From positions 1 to 64,000 of the forward strand of contig NZ_JBNGPA010000027.1 of NCBI RefSeq assembly GCF_050589845.1: a stretch of 64,000 nucleotides of DNA, written 5' to 3'. The position numbers and the translations under genes are program-made. This DNA comes from Carboxylicivirga agarovorans. GTDB lineage: Bacteria; Bacteroidota; Bacteroidia; Bacteroidales; Marinilabiliaceae. Below are positions 45,148 to 54,621 of the stretch, one piece after another; the stretch's first letter is position 1; the number at the start of each line of letters is the position of its first letter. The notes under the pieces are model-generated. The model did not search any database. It saw only the letters and a program-made list of their open reading frames with translations, and was not told the origin of the DNA.

Positions 45148-45681
45148 CTACACCTCACAGGCATCGCCCATGCAATTGGGCTTTACCTCTGGTGCTTTAA
45201 TGATCTTCAATCTTATGGCGCCATGGTACAGCTGGCAACCAACACAAATTCCAAATACAGACTCAAGGTATAACAACAGTAAACAGAGTAAACACAACAT
45301 ACAAACCGGTCCAAAATAGCTAACATCGTTAACCAACTGAAGCGATAAAACAAAAATGGTAACTGATAAAGCCAGACCTAAACTCCAGGCAAAACGCTTT
45401 TGAACAGCTCCAATCCACAACGGGCTTTGGTTATAGGTCACCATTCGTGAAACCAGTGCTGTAGGAGAAAACTTCGGATTAATAAAAACGCCTATGGCGA
45501 AGTTAATTGCTAAAAAACCTGATATATAAGGTATTATTTCATACTTATTAAGGATAAAGCCATTTATGGAAGCAATGATACCCAGCAATAACATTATGCC
45601 GGCACTACCTCGCCAAACGCGCTCATCAACAACTTTATAACCTAATTCGTTGTTGTACTCACCAAAACTAAATATTGTCAT
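45148..45681 (-). CDS. DUF4395 membrane protein
   Basis: This 177-residue inner-membrane protein has four hydrophobic segments and the DUF4395 signature: DERVWRGSAGIMLLLG, FINPKFSPTAL and a C-terminal ESVFGICVGCQLYH. The paired Cys in the last motif may have a thiol role. Members often lie near thioredoxin-like or sulfur genes; here the neighbour is msrA, which may or may not be meaningful. I start at the ATG at 45681. Function is unknown. Confidence 0.82.
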   Translation of the reverse strand: MTIFSFGEYNNELGYKVVDERVWRGSAGIMLLLGIIASINGFILNKYEIIPYISGFLAINFAIGVFINPKFSPTALVSRMVTYNQSPLWIGAVQKRFAWSLGLALSVTIFVLSLQLVNDVSYFGPVCMLCLLCLLLLYLESVFGICVGCQLYHGAIRLKIIKAPEVKPNCMGDACEV

Positions 45682-45708
45682 ATTATTCTGTTTAAATTTT
45701 GTTGGAAG

Positions 45709-45716
45709 CAAAACTA
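45709..45716 (-). promoter_or_regulatory. -7 box of the DUF4395 gene
   Basis: TAGTTTTG on the minus strand matches perfectly, 27 bases before the ATG. The -33 box is unclear. Confidence 0.4.
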
Positions 45717-45793
45717 ATAACATTCAGGAATTTTAAGTGTTAAGAGCATGCTAATTTATATATTGATCTCATCGTTGATAGCGATGACATGAG

Positions 45794-46276
45794 TTACAGC
45801 TTAATCAAATCTTTTAGCTCCCCCTTTATTGCAGAAAGCAAATTATTGATCTCAATTTCTATGATCTGACCTTTTTTACCTCCACTCACAATAACTTTAG
45901 CCTGTTGTTCTGAACTCAACTCAAGAAAAGTAGGGAATTGTTTTTTCATACCAATTGGCGAACAGCCGCCTTTGACATACCCGGTGTATTTCAGGAGATC
46001 TTTATGAGGTAACATCTCAATCTTCTTTTCTCCAGCCGCAAGTGCCGCTTTTTTTAAGTCTAACTCACTGCTAATGGGAATTATAAAGACATACAATTCA
46101 TGTTTCGTACTTCTGGCTACCAGTGTTTTGTGCACGAGCTTAACATCACGCTTATTCAGACGGGCTACCAAGGTACCATCTGTATTTTCATCGTCGGTAT
46201 AATAATGAAAAGACGCATACTCAACCTTGTTTCGATCAAGAATACGCATTGCATTTGTCTTTGTTTGTTTTGCCAT
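45794..46276 (-). CDS. ybaK: Cys-tRNA(Pro) deacylase YbaK
   Basis: YbaK hydrolyses mischarged Cys-tRNA(Pro) and related misacylated tRNAs. The 160 residues have the YbaK/ProX fold markers: N-terminal NAMRILD, the catalytic Lys-bearing KLVHKTLVA, GYVKGGCSPIGMKK and VSGGKKGQIIEI. I start at the ATG at 46276 (MAKQTKTN); longer starts are not supported. It is divergent from rarA, with facing -7 boxes in the gap. Confidence 0.92.
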   Translation of the reverse strand: MAKQTKTNAMRILDRNKVEYASFHYYTDDENTDGTLVARLNKRDVKLVHKTLVARSTKHELYVFIIPISSELDLKKAALAAGEKKIEMLPHKDLLKYTGYVKGGCSPIGMKKQFPTFLELSSEQQAKVIVSGGKKGQIIEIEINNLLSAIKGELKDLIKL

Positions 46277-46297
46277 ATTGTAAGGTGTCAATGAGTA

Positions 46298-46325
46298 CAA
46301 AATTAATTTTCATTTTGTAATTTTG
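46298..46325. promoter_or_regulatory. facing -7 boxes of ybaK and rarA
   Basis: CAAAATTA (46298-46305, minus-strand TAATTTTG) and TAATTTTG (46318-46325, plus strand) are perfect -7 boxes. They are exact inverted copies 12 bases apart. Neither has a good -33 partner. Confidence 0.45.
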
Positions 46326-46345
46326 GTCACATAAAACAATATTAC

Positions 46346-47629
46346 ATGAGTGGATATCCTCCCCTGGCTGAAAGAATGCGGCCTACAAACCTTGAACAAT
46401 ATATTGGTCAGAAGCACCTTGTTGGTGAAGGCGCCGTACTTAGAAAAATGCTGGATCGTAAAGTTATCTCATCCATCATACTGTGGGGGCCTCCGGGAGT
46501 TGGTAAAACCACCCTGGCCAAGATAATATCTAAACAACTGGAGAGACCTTTCTTTGTTTTATCTGCCATTAATTCGGGTGTGAAAGATGTACGTGAAGCT
46601 ATTGAAAAAGCCAGAAAAGCACGTTTTTTCAGTTCTCCCTCTCCCATATTGTTCATAGATGAGATTCATCGCTTTAGTAAATCACAACAAGACAGCCTTT
46701 TGGGAGCCGTTGAGGAGGGCGTAATTACATTGATTGGTGCCACAACCGAGAATCCATCGTTCGAAGTGATTTCACCATTGCTTTCGCGTTGCCAGGTATA
46801 CGTTTTAAAATCACTTGAAAAAGAAGATTTACTTGACCTGGTCAATAAAGTTTTAAGCACCGACATTCTTCTTAAGGAAAAAACAATTGATATTAAAGAA
46901 GATACCGCCCTACTGCGCTATTCAGGTGGTGATGCCCGTAAATTACTGAACATTCTCGAACTGGTTACCAATGCTGAGATAAATAACGATAAAATTGAAA
47001 TAACCGATGAACTGGTAACCACACATCTGCAACAGAATCCGGCTCAATACGATAAAAATGGGGAAATGCATTATGATATTATCTCCGCTTTTATCAAATC
47101 CATACGTGGCAGCGACCCCGATGCTGCTGTGTACTGGTTGGCACGCATGGTCGAAGGAGGAGAAGATCCTAAGTTCATTGCACGCCGATTGATCATCTCT
47201 GCTTCTGAAGATATTGGACTGGCCAATCCTAATGCCTTGCTATTGGCAACTAACTGCTTTGAAGCCATTAAAATGGTGGGATGGCCCGAAGCGCGCATCA
47301 TCCTGTCACAGGTAACCATCTATCTGGCCACCAGCCCTAAAAGTAATTCGGCCTACCAGGCCATTAAAGATGCCCAGGTAATTGTTAAGCAAACCGGTAA
47401 TTTGCCTGTTCCGCTGCACTTGCGAAATGCACCAACAAAGCTGATGAAAGAGCTGAATTACGGCAAAGAATACATGTATGCGCATAGTTACCCCAATAAC
47501 TTTGTCATCCAGGATTATATGCCTGATGAATTGCAGGACCAACGTATTTATCAACCACAGAATAACCCGCAGGAAAGCAAAGTGGATGAACGAATGAAAT
47601 TTCTTTGGAAAGACAGATTCAAGGATTAA
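46346..47629 (+). CDS. rarA: replication-associated recombination protein RarA
   Basis: RarA is the AAA+ clamp-loader-like ATPase (MgsA/WRNIP1) that acts at stalled replication forks. In 427 residues it has Walker A GPPGVGKTT, Walker B FIDEIHRF, sensor 1 GATTENPSF, and the C-terminal oligomerisation domain with ARMVEGGEDPKFIARRL and AYQAIKDA. All motifs are intact. It is probably monocistronic; kdsA has its own promoter. Confidence 0.95.
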   Translation: MSGYPPLAERMRPTNLEQYIGQKHLVGEGAVLRKMLDRKVISSIILWGPPGVGKTTLAKIISKQLERPFFVLSAINSGVKDVREAIEKARKARFFSSPSPILFIDEIHRFSKSQQDSLLGAVEEGVITLIGATTENPSFEVISPLLSRCQVYVLKSLEKEDLLDLVNKVLSTDILLKEKTIDIKEDTALLRYSGGDARKLLNILELVTNAEINNDKIEITDELVTTHLQQNPAQYDKNGEMHYDIISAFIKSIRGSDPDAAVYWLARMVEGGEDPKFIARRLIISASEDIGLANPNALLLATNCFEAIKMVGWPEARIILSQVTIYLATSPKSNSAYQAIKDAQVIVKQTGNLPVPLHLRNAPTKLMKELNYGKEYMYAHSYPNNFVIQDYMPDELQDQRIYQPQNNPQESKVDERMKFLWKDRFKD

Positions 47630-47720
47630 AAGTGACTCAAGTCTGATTCTATAAGACAATAGACAACTTGCTTTGTCCATAAGAATGCAAATGAATTAGT
47701 GTTAATCGCTTATCAATTAC

Positions 47721-47728
47721 TATTTTTG
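47721..47728 (+). promoter_or_regulatory. -7 box of kdsA
   Basis: TATTTTTG matches the consensus perfectly, 57 bases before the ATG. TTAG near 47696 is a weak -33 box. Confidence 0.45.
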
Positions 47729-47785
47729 TACTTCAATCATTAACAACGGACTTCGGACTTACGGAATTCGAACTAAATTAAAAAC

Positions 47786-48607
47786 ATGGATATTAATAAG
47801 ATACCTAAAATCAAACATACTGATAGTGGCAATTTCTTTCTATTAGCCGGTCCCTGTGCCATCGAAGGCGAAGAAATGGCCTTACGAATTGCTGAGCGTG
47901 TGGTTGAGATTACTAATAAACTTGAAATACCATACATATTCAAAGGATCTTACCGTAAAGCAAACCGCTCTCGCATTGACTCTTTTAGTGGTATTGGCGA
48001 TGAAAAAGCATTGAAGATTCTTCGCAAGGTAAGTGAAACATTTGATGTGCCTACAGTAACTGATATTCATGCGGCAGATGAAGCAGCAATGGCTGCTGAA
48101 TATGTTGATGTCCTGCAGATTCCGGCATTTTTGTGCCGTCAGACCGATTTATTGGTAGCTGCAGCCCAAACAGGCAAAGTGGTTAACATCAAAAAAGGAC
48201 AGTTTCTGAGCCCTGAAGCCATGCAGTTTGCAGTTAAAAAAGTGCGTGACATGGGCAATAACGATGTGGTATTGACCGACCGTGGAACCATGTTTGGATA
48301 CCAGGATATGATCGTTGATTACCGTGGCATACCAGCCATGAAGCAATTTGATGTACCTGTTGTTCTGGATATTACACACTCTTTACAGCAGCCAAATCAA
48401 TCAAGTGGAGTTACAGGTGGTAAACCAGAGTTAATTGAAACTGTAGCCCGTGCAGGCATAGCAGTTGGAGCTGATGGCCTGTTTATAGAAACACATTTTG
48501 ATCCTGCCAATGCAAAATCTGATGGTGCCAATATGCTTCATTTGGATCTACTGGAAGGTTTGATGTCCCGGTTGGTAGAAATACGAAAAGTAGTAAACAA
48601 GTTCTAA
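47786..48607 (+). CDS. kdsA: 3-deoxy-8-phosphooctulonate synthase (KDO-8-P synthase)
   Basis: KdsA condenses phosphoenolpyruvate and arabinose 5-phosphate to KDO 8-phosphate, for the lipid A core of lipopolysaccharide. The 273 residues show the conserved LAGPCAIEGEEMAL, FKGSYRKANRSR, DIHAADEA and VLDITHSLQQPN motifs. Length is normal. This confirms a Gram-negative envelope. A bidirectional terminator follows. Confidence 0.97.
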   Translation: MDINKIPKIKHTDSGNFFLLAGPCAIEGEEMALRIAERVVEITNKLEIPYIFKGSYRKANRSRIDSFSGIGDEKALKILRKVSETFDVPTVTDIHAADEAAMAAEYVDVLQIPAFLCRQTDLLVAAAQTGKVVNIKKGQFLSPEAMQFAVKKVRDMGNNDVVLTDRGTMFGYQDMIVDYRGIPAMKQFDVPVVLDITHSLQQPNQSSGVTGGKPELIETVARAGIAVGADGLFIETHFDPANAKSDGANMLHLDLLEGLMSRLVEIRKVVNKF

Positions 48608-48609
48608 TT

Positions 48610-48646
48610 ATAAAAAGCACCGTATTATTCGGTGCTTTTTTCGTTT
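48610..48646. terminator. bidirectional intrinsic terminator
   Basis: The stem AAAAAGCACCG/CGGTGCTTTTT with loop TATTATT serves kdsA. It overlaps the last codons of the convergent sensor kinase gene. Confidence 0.85.
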
Positions 48647-50859
48647 TTATCTTTTGGCAATAAGAGTCTGAACTCGGTTCCTTTGCCCTCCTGACTCTCC
48701 ACTTCTATCAGACCTTTATTCTTCTCTATCATATCTTTCGACAAATGCAGCCCCAGCCCGGTTCCTTTTTCTTCAGCTGTACCGGTGGTACTGATATAAT
48801 CACTTATATCAAAAAGAACCTTTAGTTTTTCAGGTCTTATGCCAATTCCCGTATCCCGTATTGAAATAACATTGTAATCATCTGATTCATATGATGAACA
48901 TCTCACTTCTCCATTGGCATTGGTAAACTTAATACCATTATGAAGCAAATTGCGTATTACAAACTTAATCATATCCAGATCAGCATATACAACCAATTGG
49001 TGGCTAACATCATTCTCGAGGTGAATTTGTTTGTTTTTTGCCAATATACCATAATTATCAATGGCTTCATTAACCAGATGTCGGGGTTTAAAAAACTGTG
49101 GTTTAACCTTCATCTGTCCAAGTTGACTTTTTGCCCATATCAGCAAATCATCCAATAGCTTATATACATTTTCACTACTTATTGCTATCTGATCCACATA
49201 GTATTTAACCTCTTCCTGTGTATAGAACTCCAGGTTGTTTTTCAGCAGACTTGCAAAACCCAGAATACTATTAAACGGATTTTTAATATCGTGAGCAATT
49301 ATCGAAAACAGTTTATCCTTGGTAGCATTGAGTTCTTTCAGCTTTTTTTCCCGTTCCTTTAATTGAAATTCTATCTCTTTTTTACTGGTAATATCTGTAA
49401 CAATGCCTATAATTTCCAATACCTGCCCGTTCACATCCCTTATAGGGGAAACATGCAGATCGCCCCAAAAAGTTGCTTTATCATTTCTGATAAATTGACA
49501 TTCCAGATTGTAATCATCAATTTCACCAACCAGTAATTTATTAAAATACATTTCGGCTTCATGCTGCCACAGAGGATGTGTCACCTCCAAATGACTGTAT
49601 TGATACATGGCTTCCTTTGATCCAAAACCCAATAGCTTCTGCAAGCGTTCATTGACAAGTACAAACTTACCTTTTGGCGAAACCACGCCAATACCTGCAA
49701 CAGTGCTATTGACCACCGCATCCAGTTTATTCCTGTGTTGTATTAACTCTATCTCGGTCTGTTTCAGTGGCGTCAAATCCATACCTACCGATTGATATTC
49801 GAATATGTTTCCTGATGAATCAACCAAAGCCCTGTCTAACCAGCGCATCCATTTTACTTTGCCATTCTTTAATAACAGCTGATGCTCAACAACGCTAATG
49901 GGATTATCTGCAGTCAGTGATTCAATGGTTCGTTTTGCCCGCTCCTTTTCTTCATCAGGATACCAGTCATAAATACATTTCCCTACCAGTTCCTCTTTGT
50001 CAACTTCAAAGGTTTTACAATACTGTTCGTTGGCATATATTAAAAGACCGTCCTTATCAAAACGACTGATCAATGCGGGAGCATCCTCAACCAATGAAAA
50101 ATACCTCTCTTCACTGGCGCCAAGGGCCTCGATGGTTTGGCGATAAGGTGATACATCATAAAAGAAAAGGCAAATATTATCCTTGCCAAAGGGAAACGTA
50201 CGATACTTGACATACTTTCCCTGCTCCTTAAAATGCGCTTCAAAGGATGATTTTCGCTTGGATATTAAACGCAACCGTTTATCAATCACATCATTTTTAG
50301 GAAGTATCTCAGAAACCTTTAAACCCACTAATCCCAACTTTCCAATTACATTGCCGGCAGATGGGTTGGCACGTATCACGATAAAGTCTGTGACTTCTTT
50401 CTCTTCATTGTATTGTGGCTGTATAATAGCAATGCCGATTGGGGAGTTATCGAATAGCTCATCCAGAAAATGATTATCCCGGTCCAGCTGACTTTCAAGT
50501 TCCCGCTGGCGGGTTATATCTTCTTTTACGGCAATGTAACCAGTTAATTTATCATTGATAACAACCGGACTTATAATTGCTTTTTCCCAGATATAAGCAC
50601 CACTTTTTGTTCGGTTTTTAAAAATGCCTCTCCAGGTTTCACCATTTCTGATGGTATTCCATAGGTTTTGGTAGTATATTTCGTCGTGGTAATCACTCTT
50701 GAACAATCGAGGATTTTGTCCTTTTATTTCTTCTTTTGAATAGCCATACTTTTTTACAAAACTTTCATTCACATAACGCACATTGCCTTTATCGTCCGTA
50801 AGTACAACAATGCTTTCAGAATAGTCTAATGCTTGAATAAGTTCATCGCTTAAATCCAT
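48625..50859 (-). CDS. multi-PAS sensor histidine kinase
   Basis: This 744-residue cytosolic hybrid-like sensor has no membrane helix. About four PAS domains come first (VLTDDKGNVRYVNESFV; a second and third near 130-370; and a fourth with a PAC motif), which probably bind a small ligand or cofactor. A HisKA domain follows with the phospho-His in IAHDIKNPFNS, then an HATPase domain with NLLHNGIKFTN, RDTGIGI and GTGLGLHLSKD. No receiver domain or response regulator is adjacent, so its partner is unknown. I start at the ATG at 50859. Confidence 0.88.
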   Translation of the reverse strand: MDLSDELIQALDYSESIVVLTDDKGNVRYVNESFVKKYGYSKEEIKGQNPRLFKSDYHDEIYYQNLWNTIRNGETWRGIFKNRTKSGAYIWEKAIISPVVINDKLTGYIAVKEDITRQRELESQLDRDNHFLDELFDNSPIGIAIIQPQYNEEKEVTDFIVIRANPSAGNVIGKLGLVGLKVSEILPKNDVIDKRLRLISKRKSSFEAHFKEQGKYVKYRTFPFGKDNICLFFYDVSPYRQTIEALGASEERYFSLVEDAPALISRFDKDGLLIYANEQYCKTFEVDKEELVGKCIYDWYPDEEKERAKRTIESLTADNPISVVEHQLLLKNGKVKWMRWLDRALVDSSGNIFEYQSVGMDLTPLKQTEIELIQHRNKLDAVVNSTVAGIGVVSPKGKFVLVNERLQKLLGFGSKEAMYQYSHLEVTHPLWQHEAEMYFNKLLVGEIDDYNLECQFIRNDKATFWGDLHVSPIRDVNGQVLEIIGIVTDITSKKEIEFQLKEREKKLKELNATKDKLFSIIAHDIKNPFNSILGFASLLKNNLEFYTQEEVKYYVDQIAISSENVYKLLDDLLIWAKSQLGQMKVKPQFFKPRHLVNEAIDNYGILAKNKQIHLENDVSHQLVVYADLDMIKFVIRNLLHNGIKFTNANGEVRCSSYESDDYNVISIRDTGIGIRPEKLKVLFDISDYISTTGTAEEKGTGLGLHLSKDMIEKNKGLIEVESQEGKGTEFRLLLPKDKNEKSTE

Positions 50860-50990
50860 TTTTCCCCGATATACCTTATGCAAATAAGTAAAAATGAAAG
50901 TAAAACGCAAACTATTACACTAATATGTCATTAACGTTAGTTCGTTTATGACATCTCAAAACAAGCCTTGCTAAACCTGTCAAAACTCAC

Positions 50991-51019
50991 TTTCTAATAG
51001 TTGGGATTTTATATATTTG
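50991..51019 (+). promoter_or_regulatory. promoter of the C69 dipeptidase gene
   Basis: TTTC (50991-50994), a 17-base spacer and a perfect TATATTTG (51012-51019). The leader would be about 32 bases. Confidence 0.5.
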
Positions 51020-51055
51020 TGTCAGAACAAACATTTTCACTTAATATTATTTGAT

Positions 51056-52717
51056 ATGATGAAGAAAATAATGGCTTTAGTTGGGGTTGCAGCATTGCTA
51101 TTCCATTTCGCTCCTGCTAACGCTTGTACCAACGTTTTGGTTACAAAAAATGCATCTGTTGATGGCTCTACATTAATTTCGTATGCTGCAGATTCTCATG
51201 ACCTTTATGGAGAGTTATATTTTTGGCCTGCTGCTACTTATGAAGCCGGTACAATGTTGAAAGTATATGAATGGGACACTGGTAAATACCTTGGTGAGAT
51301 TGAGCAGGCGGCTCAGACTTACACTGTAATTGGTAATATGAATGAGCACCAGTTAACCATTGCCGAAACCACTTTTGGTGGTCGTTCAGAGCTTAAAAAC
51401 AATGATGGTCTAATTGACTATGGTAGCTTGATCTACATTACATTGCAACGTGCTAAGACAGCTAGAGAAGCGATCAAGGTAATGACCGAATTAGTTGAAA
51501 AATACGGTTACTACAGTTCTGGTGAATCATTTTCAATTGCCGACGCCAATGAAGTATGGGTAATGGAGATGATTGGTAAGGGCGAAGGTAATAAAGGGGC
51601 TGTATGGGTTGCAGTAAAAATTCCTGACGGATATGTTTCTGCACACGCTAACCAGGCTCGTATCACGACATTTCCTTTAAAAGACAGCGATAATTGTCTT
51701 TACTCTGAAGATGTAATCTCATTTGCTCGCGAAAAAGGATATTTTAATGGCAAGAACAAAGATTTTAGTTTTGCAGATGCCTATGCTCCTCTTGACTTTG
51801 GTGCTGTTCGTTTTTGCGACGCACGCGTATGGAGTGCTTTTAATATTATGAACCCTGCAGATATGGGTCAATACGAAGATTATGCATTGGGTAATTCAAC
51901 AGAAAGAATGCCATTGTATATCAAGCCTGATCGTAAGATTTCGCATCGCGATGTAATGAATATCATGCGCGACCATTATGAAGGAACTGCTCTTGACATG
52001 ACTAAAGATGCAGGTGCTGGTCCTTATAGTAAACCTTACCGTTTCCGTCCTTTAACATGGGAAGTTGATGGAGAAAAGTATTTCAACGAACGTGCCATTG
52101 CTACTCAGCAAACCGGTTTCTCATTTGTCGCTCAAATGCGTAGTTGGTTACCAGCTCATATTGGTGGTATTCTTTGGTTTGGTGTTGATGATGCGGCTTC
52201 AAGCGTATATATGCCAATGTATGCCGGTATGACAGCTGTTCCTAACTGTCTTGCCCAGGGCAATGGCGATCTTCTAACATACTCTGACAGTTCTGCCTTC
52301 TGGGTTTTTACAACTGTAAGTAACCGTGCATATGGCCGCTACAGCTTCATGATCGAAGATATTAAAAAGGTACAGACCGAATTAGAAGATAACTTAACTT
52401 CTTATACAACTGCCATTGACCAGTCAGCCAAAGCATTGTATGATCAAAACCCTGAATTAGCCCGTCAGTTCCTGACTGATTTCTCGATGAATCAGGCTGA
52501 ACTGGTGACTAACAGATGGCGCAAGCTTGGTGAGTTCTTATTGGTTAAGTACAATGATGGTAACTTACACGAAGAAGTAGATGGTGAGTTTCTGCGCAAC
52601 GAGCATGGTAATCCAAAGCATGCTAAATTCCCTGGTTATTCTCAGGAATATTACAAAACTATTGTAAAAGACTCGGGTGACCACCTTAAGTTAAAAGAAT
52701 TACCAGCAGAGAAGTAA
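51056..52717 (+). CDS. C69-family (peptidase U34) dipeptidase, secreted
   Basis: This N-terminal-nucleophile dipeptidase belongs to MEROPS family C69. After a signal peptide (about 1-23, ending PANA) the mature chain begins with the catalytic Cys in CTNVLVTKNASVDGS, which is the usual arrangement. Ntn-fold strands follow (TIAETTFGGR, EVWVMEMIGKG). I use the ATG at 51056, giving 553 residues. It probably acts in the periplasm on peptides taken up from outside. It is monocistronic. Confidence 0.9.
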   Translation: MMKKIMALVGVAALLFHFAPANACTNVLVTKNASVDGSTLISYAADSHDLYGELYFWPAATYEAGTMLKVYEWDTGKYLGEIEQAAQTYTVIGNMNEHQLTIAETTFGGRSELKNNDGLIDYGSLIYITLQRAKTAREAIKVMTELVEKYGYYSSGESFSIADANEVWVMEMIGKGEGNKGAVWVAVKIPDGYVSAHANQARITTFPLKDSDNCLYSEDVISFAREKGYFNGKNKDFSFADAYAPLDFGAVRFCDARVWSAFNIMNPADMGQYEDYALGNSTERMPLYIKPDRKISHRDVMNIMRDHYEGTALDMTKDAGAGPYSKPYRFRPLTWEVDGEKYFNERAIATQQTGFSFVAQMRSWLPAHIGGILWFGVDDAASSVYMPMYAGMTAVPNCLAQGNGDLLTYSDSSAFWVFTTVSNRAYGRYSFMIEDIKKVQTELEDNLTSYTTAIDQSAKALYDQNPELARQFLTDFSMNQAELVTNRWRKLGEFLLVKYNDGNLHEEVDGEFLRNEHGNPKHAKFPGYSQEYYKTIVKDSGDHLKLKELPAEK

Positions 52718-52736
52718 GACCTTATTATATACGATA

Positions 52737-52770
52737 CAAAAAAAACCTCGCAGATGCGAGGTTTTTTTAT
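52737..52770. terminator. bidirectional intrinsic terminator
   Basis: The stem AAAAACCTCG/CGAGGTTTTT with loop CAGATG and a T7 run serves the C69 gene and the convergent fhs gene. Confidence 0.85.
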
Positions 52771-52792
52771 ATCATAAGTCCATTACAAGTCT

Positions 52793-54493
52793 TTACGACA
52801 AACCGGTAATTATGCCATTTTCATCTATATCCATGCCTTCAGACGCAGGAACAGAAGGTAATCCTGGCATACGCATCATTTTACCTAAAATAGGAATGAT
52901 AAAACCTGCACCCGCTGCTATTTCAAACTCACGAACCGTCACTGTAAAACCTTCAGGGCGACCAATAAGCTTTTCATTGTCAGAGAAGGACTTTTGTGTC
53001 TTTGCCATACAAATTGGCAGCTTATCCAGCTGTAATCCTTCTATTTTTTTGATGTCAGCCAATGCTTGTTTTGAAAAATCAACACCATCAGCACCATAAA
53101 TCTCACGAGCAATGGTTTTGATTTTGTCTTTAACGCCAAGATTATGATCGTATAAAGGTTTGAAGCTGTTTTTACCGCTCTCAACCTCTTCTACCACCGC
53201 CTGTGCTAATGCCATTGAACCTTCGCCTCCCATAGCCCATGCCTTGGTAGGTACTGCCTTAACCCCCAGATCGGCGCACATAGCCTTCACCAACTCAACT
53301 TCTTCTTCAGTATCAGAAATAAAGTTATTGATGGAAACTACCGGGTTCAAGCCAAATTTCTTAGCATTTTCGATGTGTTTCTGTAAGTTGGCAAAACCTG
53401 TCTTTACTCTATCTGTATCCGGGGTATTTAATTCCTCTTTGGATGCACCACCATGGTGACGTAAAGCACGGATGGTAGCAACAATTACCATTGCTTTTGG
53501 CTTCAAGCCTCCCGCAACACATTTGATATTCAAGAATTTCTCAGCCCCTAAATCAGCGCCAAAGCCAGCTTCAGTCACCACATAATCAGATAATGACAAG
53601 CCCATTTTTGTGGCAAGAATGGTATTAGTACCCTGTGCGATATTAGCAAATGGCCCACCATGAATAATAGCAGGATTACCTTCAAGCGTCTGAACCAGAT
53701 TTGGCTTCACTGCATCTTTCAGTAGCAATGCCATGGCACCCTGGGCATTAAGATCACGCGCATAAATGGCTTTTTTGTCATAGGTAAAACCAACGAAGAT
53801 ATTACCAAGGCGACGTTTTAAATCAGCAATATCATTTGACATACAAAGAATAGCCATGATTTCAGAAGCTGCTGTGATATTAAAACCATCCTGACGAGGA
53901 ATTCCGTTTGGTGTACCACCCAATCCAACAACGATATCGCGTAAAGTACGATCATTCATATCGATCACACGCTTCCAGATAACAGTTCGGGGATCAATGT
54001 TCAGGCTACGTGTTTTGCTTTGTATATTATTATCTATTAACGCTGCTAATAGGTTATTTGCCTTCTCAATAGCCGAGAAGTCACCTGTAAAGTGAAGGTT
54101 GATATCTTCCATTGGAACAACCTGAGCATAACCTCCGCCTGCTGCACCTCCCTTAATACCAAAAACAGGTCCTAAAGATGGCTCACGCAAAACAGCAGTA
54201 GCTTGTTTGCCTATTTTATTCAGACCTTCGGTAAGTCCTATGGAAATGGTTGTTTTTCCTTCACCGGCAGGAGTTGGTGTCAAGGCAGTAACTAAAATAA
54301 GGTTATTGCTGTCTACCTTTGTATCATCAATTAATTCCAGAGGCAGTTTGGCTTTGTACTTTCCATACAATTCCAAATCCTCATCGGAAATGTTTAGTTT
54401 GGCAGCAATTTTAGAAATGTTTTGCATCAGGGCAGCCTGAGCAATTTCTAAATCACTTTTAACTTCAAGGGTATTGTCAACTGGGTTACTCAT
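52793..54493 (-). CDS. fhs: formate-tetrahydrofolate ligase
   Basis: This enzyme makes 10-formyltetrahydrofolate from formate, tetrahydrofolate and ATP. The 566 residues include the P-loop TPAGEGKTTISIGL (near 70), the FGIKGGAAGGGYAQV block and the C-terminal ILGKMMRMPGLP motif. All are typical. It supports one-carbon metabolism in an organism that uses formate. It is monocistronic, with a likely promoter near 54552-54559. Confidence 0.97.
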   Translation of the reverse strand: MSNPVDNTLEVKSDLEIAQAALMQNISKIAAKLNISDEDLELYGKYKAKLPLELIDDTKVDSNNLILVTALTPTPAGEGKTTISIGLTEGLNKIGKQATAVLREPSLGPVFGIKGGAAGGGYAQVVPMEDINLHFTGDFSAIEKANNLLAALIDNNIQSKTRSLNIDPRTVIWKRVIDMNDRTLRDIVVGLGGTPNGIPRQDGFNITAASEIMAILCMSNDIADLKRRLGNIFVGFTYDKKAIYARDLNAQGAMALLLKDAVKPNLVQTLEGNPAIIHGGPFANIAQGTNTILATKMGLSLSDYVVTEAGFGADLGAEKFLNIKCVAGGLKPKAMVIVATIRALRHHGGASKEELNTPDTDRVKTGFANLQKHIENAKKFGLNPVVSINNFISDTEEEVELVKAMCADLGVKAVPTKAWAMGGEGSMALAQAVVEEVESGKNSFKPLYDHNLGVKDKIKTIAREIYGADGVDFSKQALADIKKIEGLQLDKLPICMAKTQKSFSDNEKLIGRPEGFTVTVREFEIAAGAGFIIPILGKMMRMPGLPSVPASEGMDIDENGIITGLS

Positions 54494-54551
54494 ATTTGTC
54501 TATTTTTTGTTTTATAAGCCTGAAACAAATAACAAGCCAAAAATTTAGGCG

Positions 54552-54559
54552 CAAAAATA
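54552..54559 (-). promoter_or_regulatory. -7 box of fhs
   Basis: TATTTTTG on the minus strand matches perfectly, about 59 bases before the ATG. The -33 box is not clear. Confidence 0.4.
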
Positions 54560-54621
54560 GAAAAATTAGAGAAAGTATAACAGGATATTTGACCGACTAT
54601 TCCCTTCTGGTGATTTAATTA

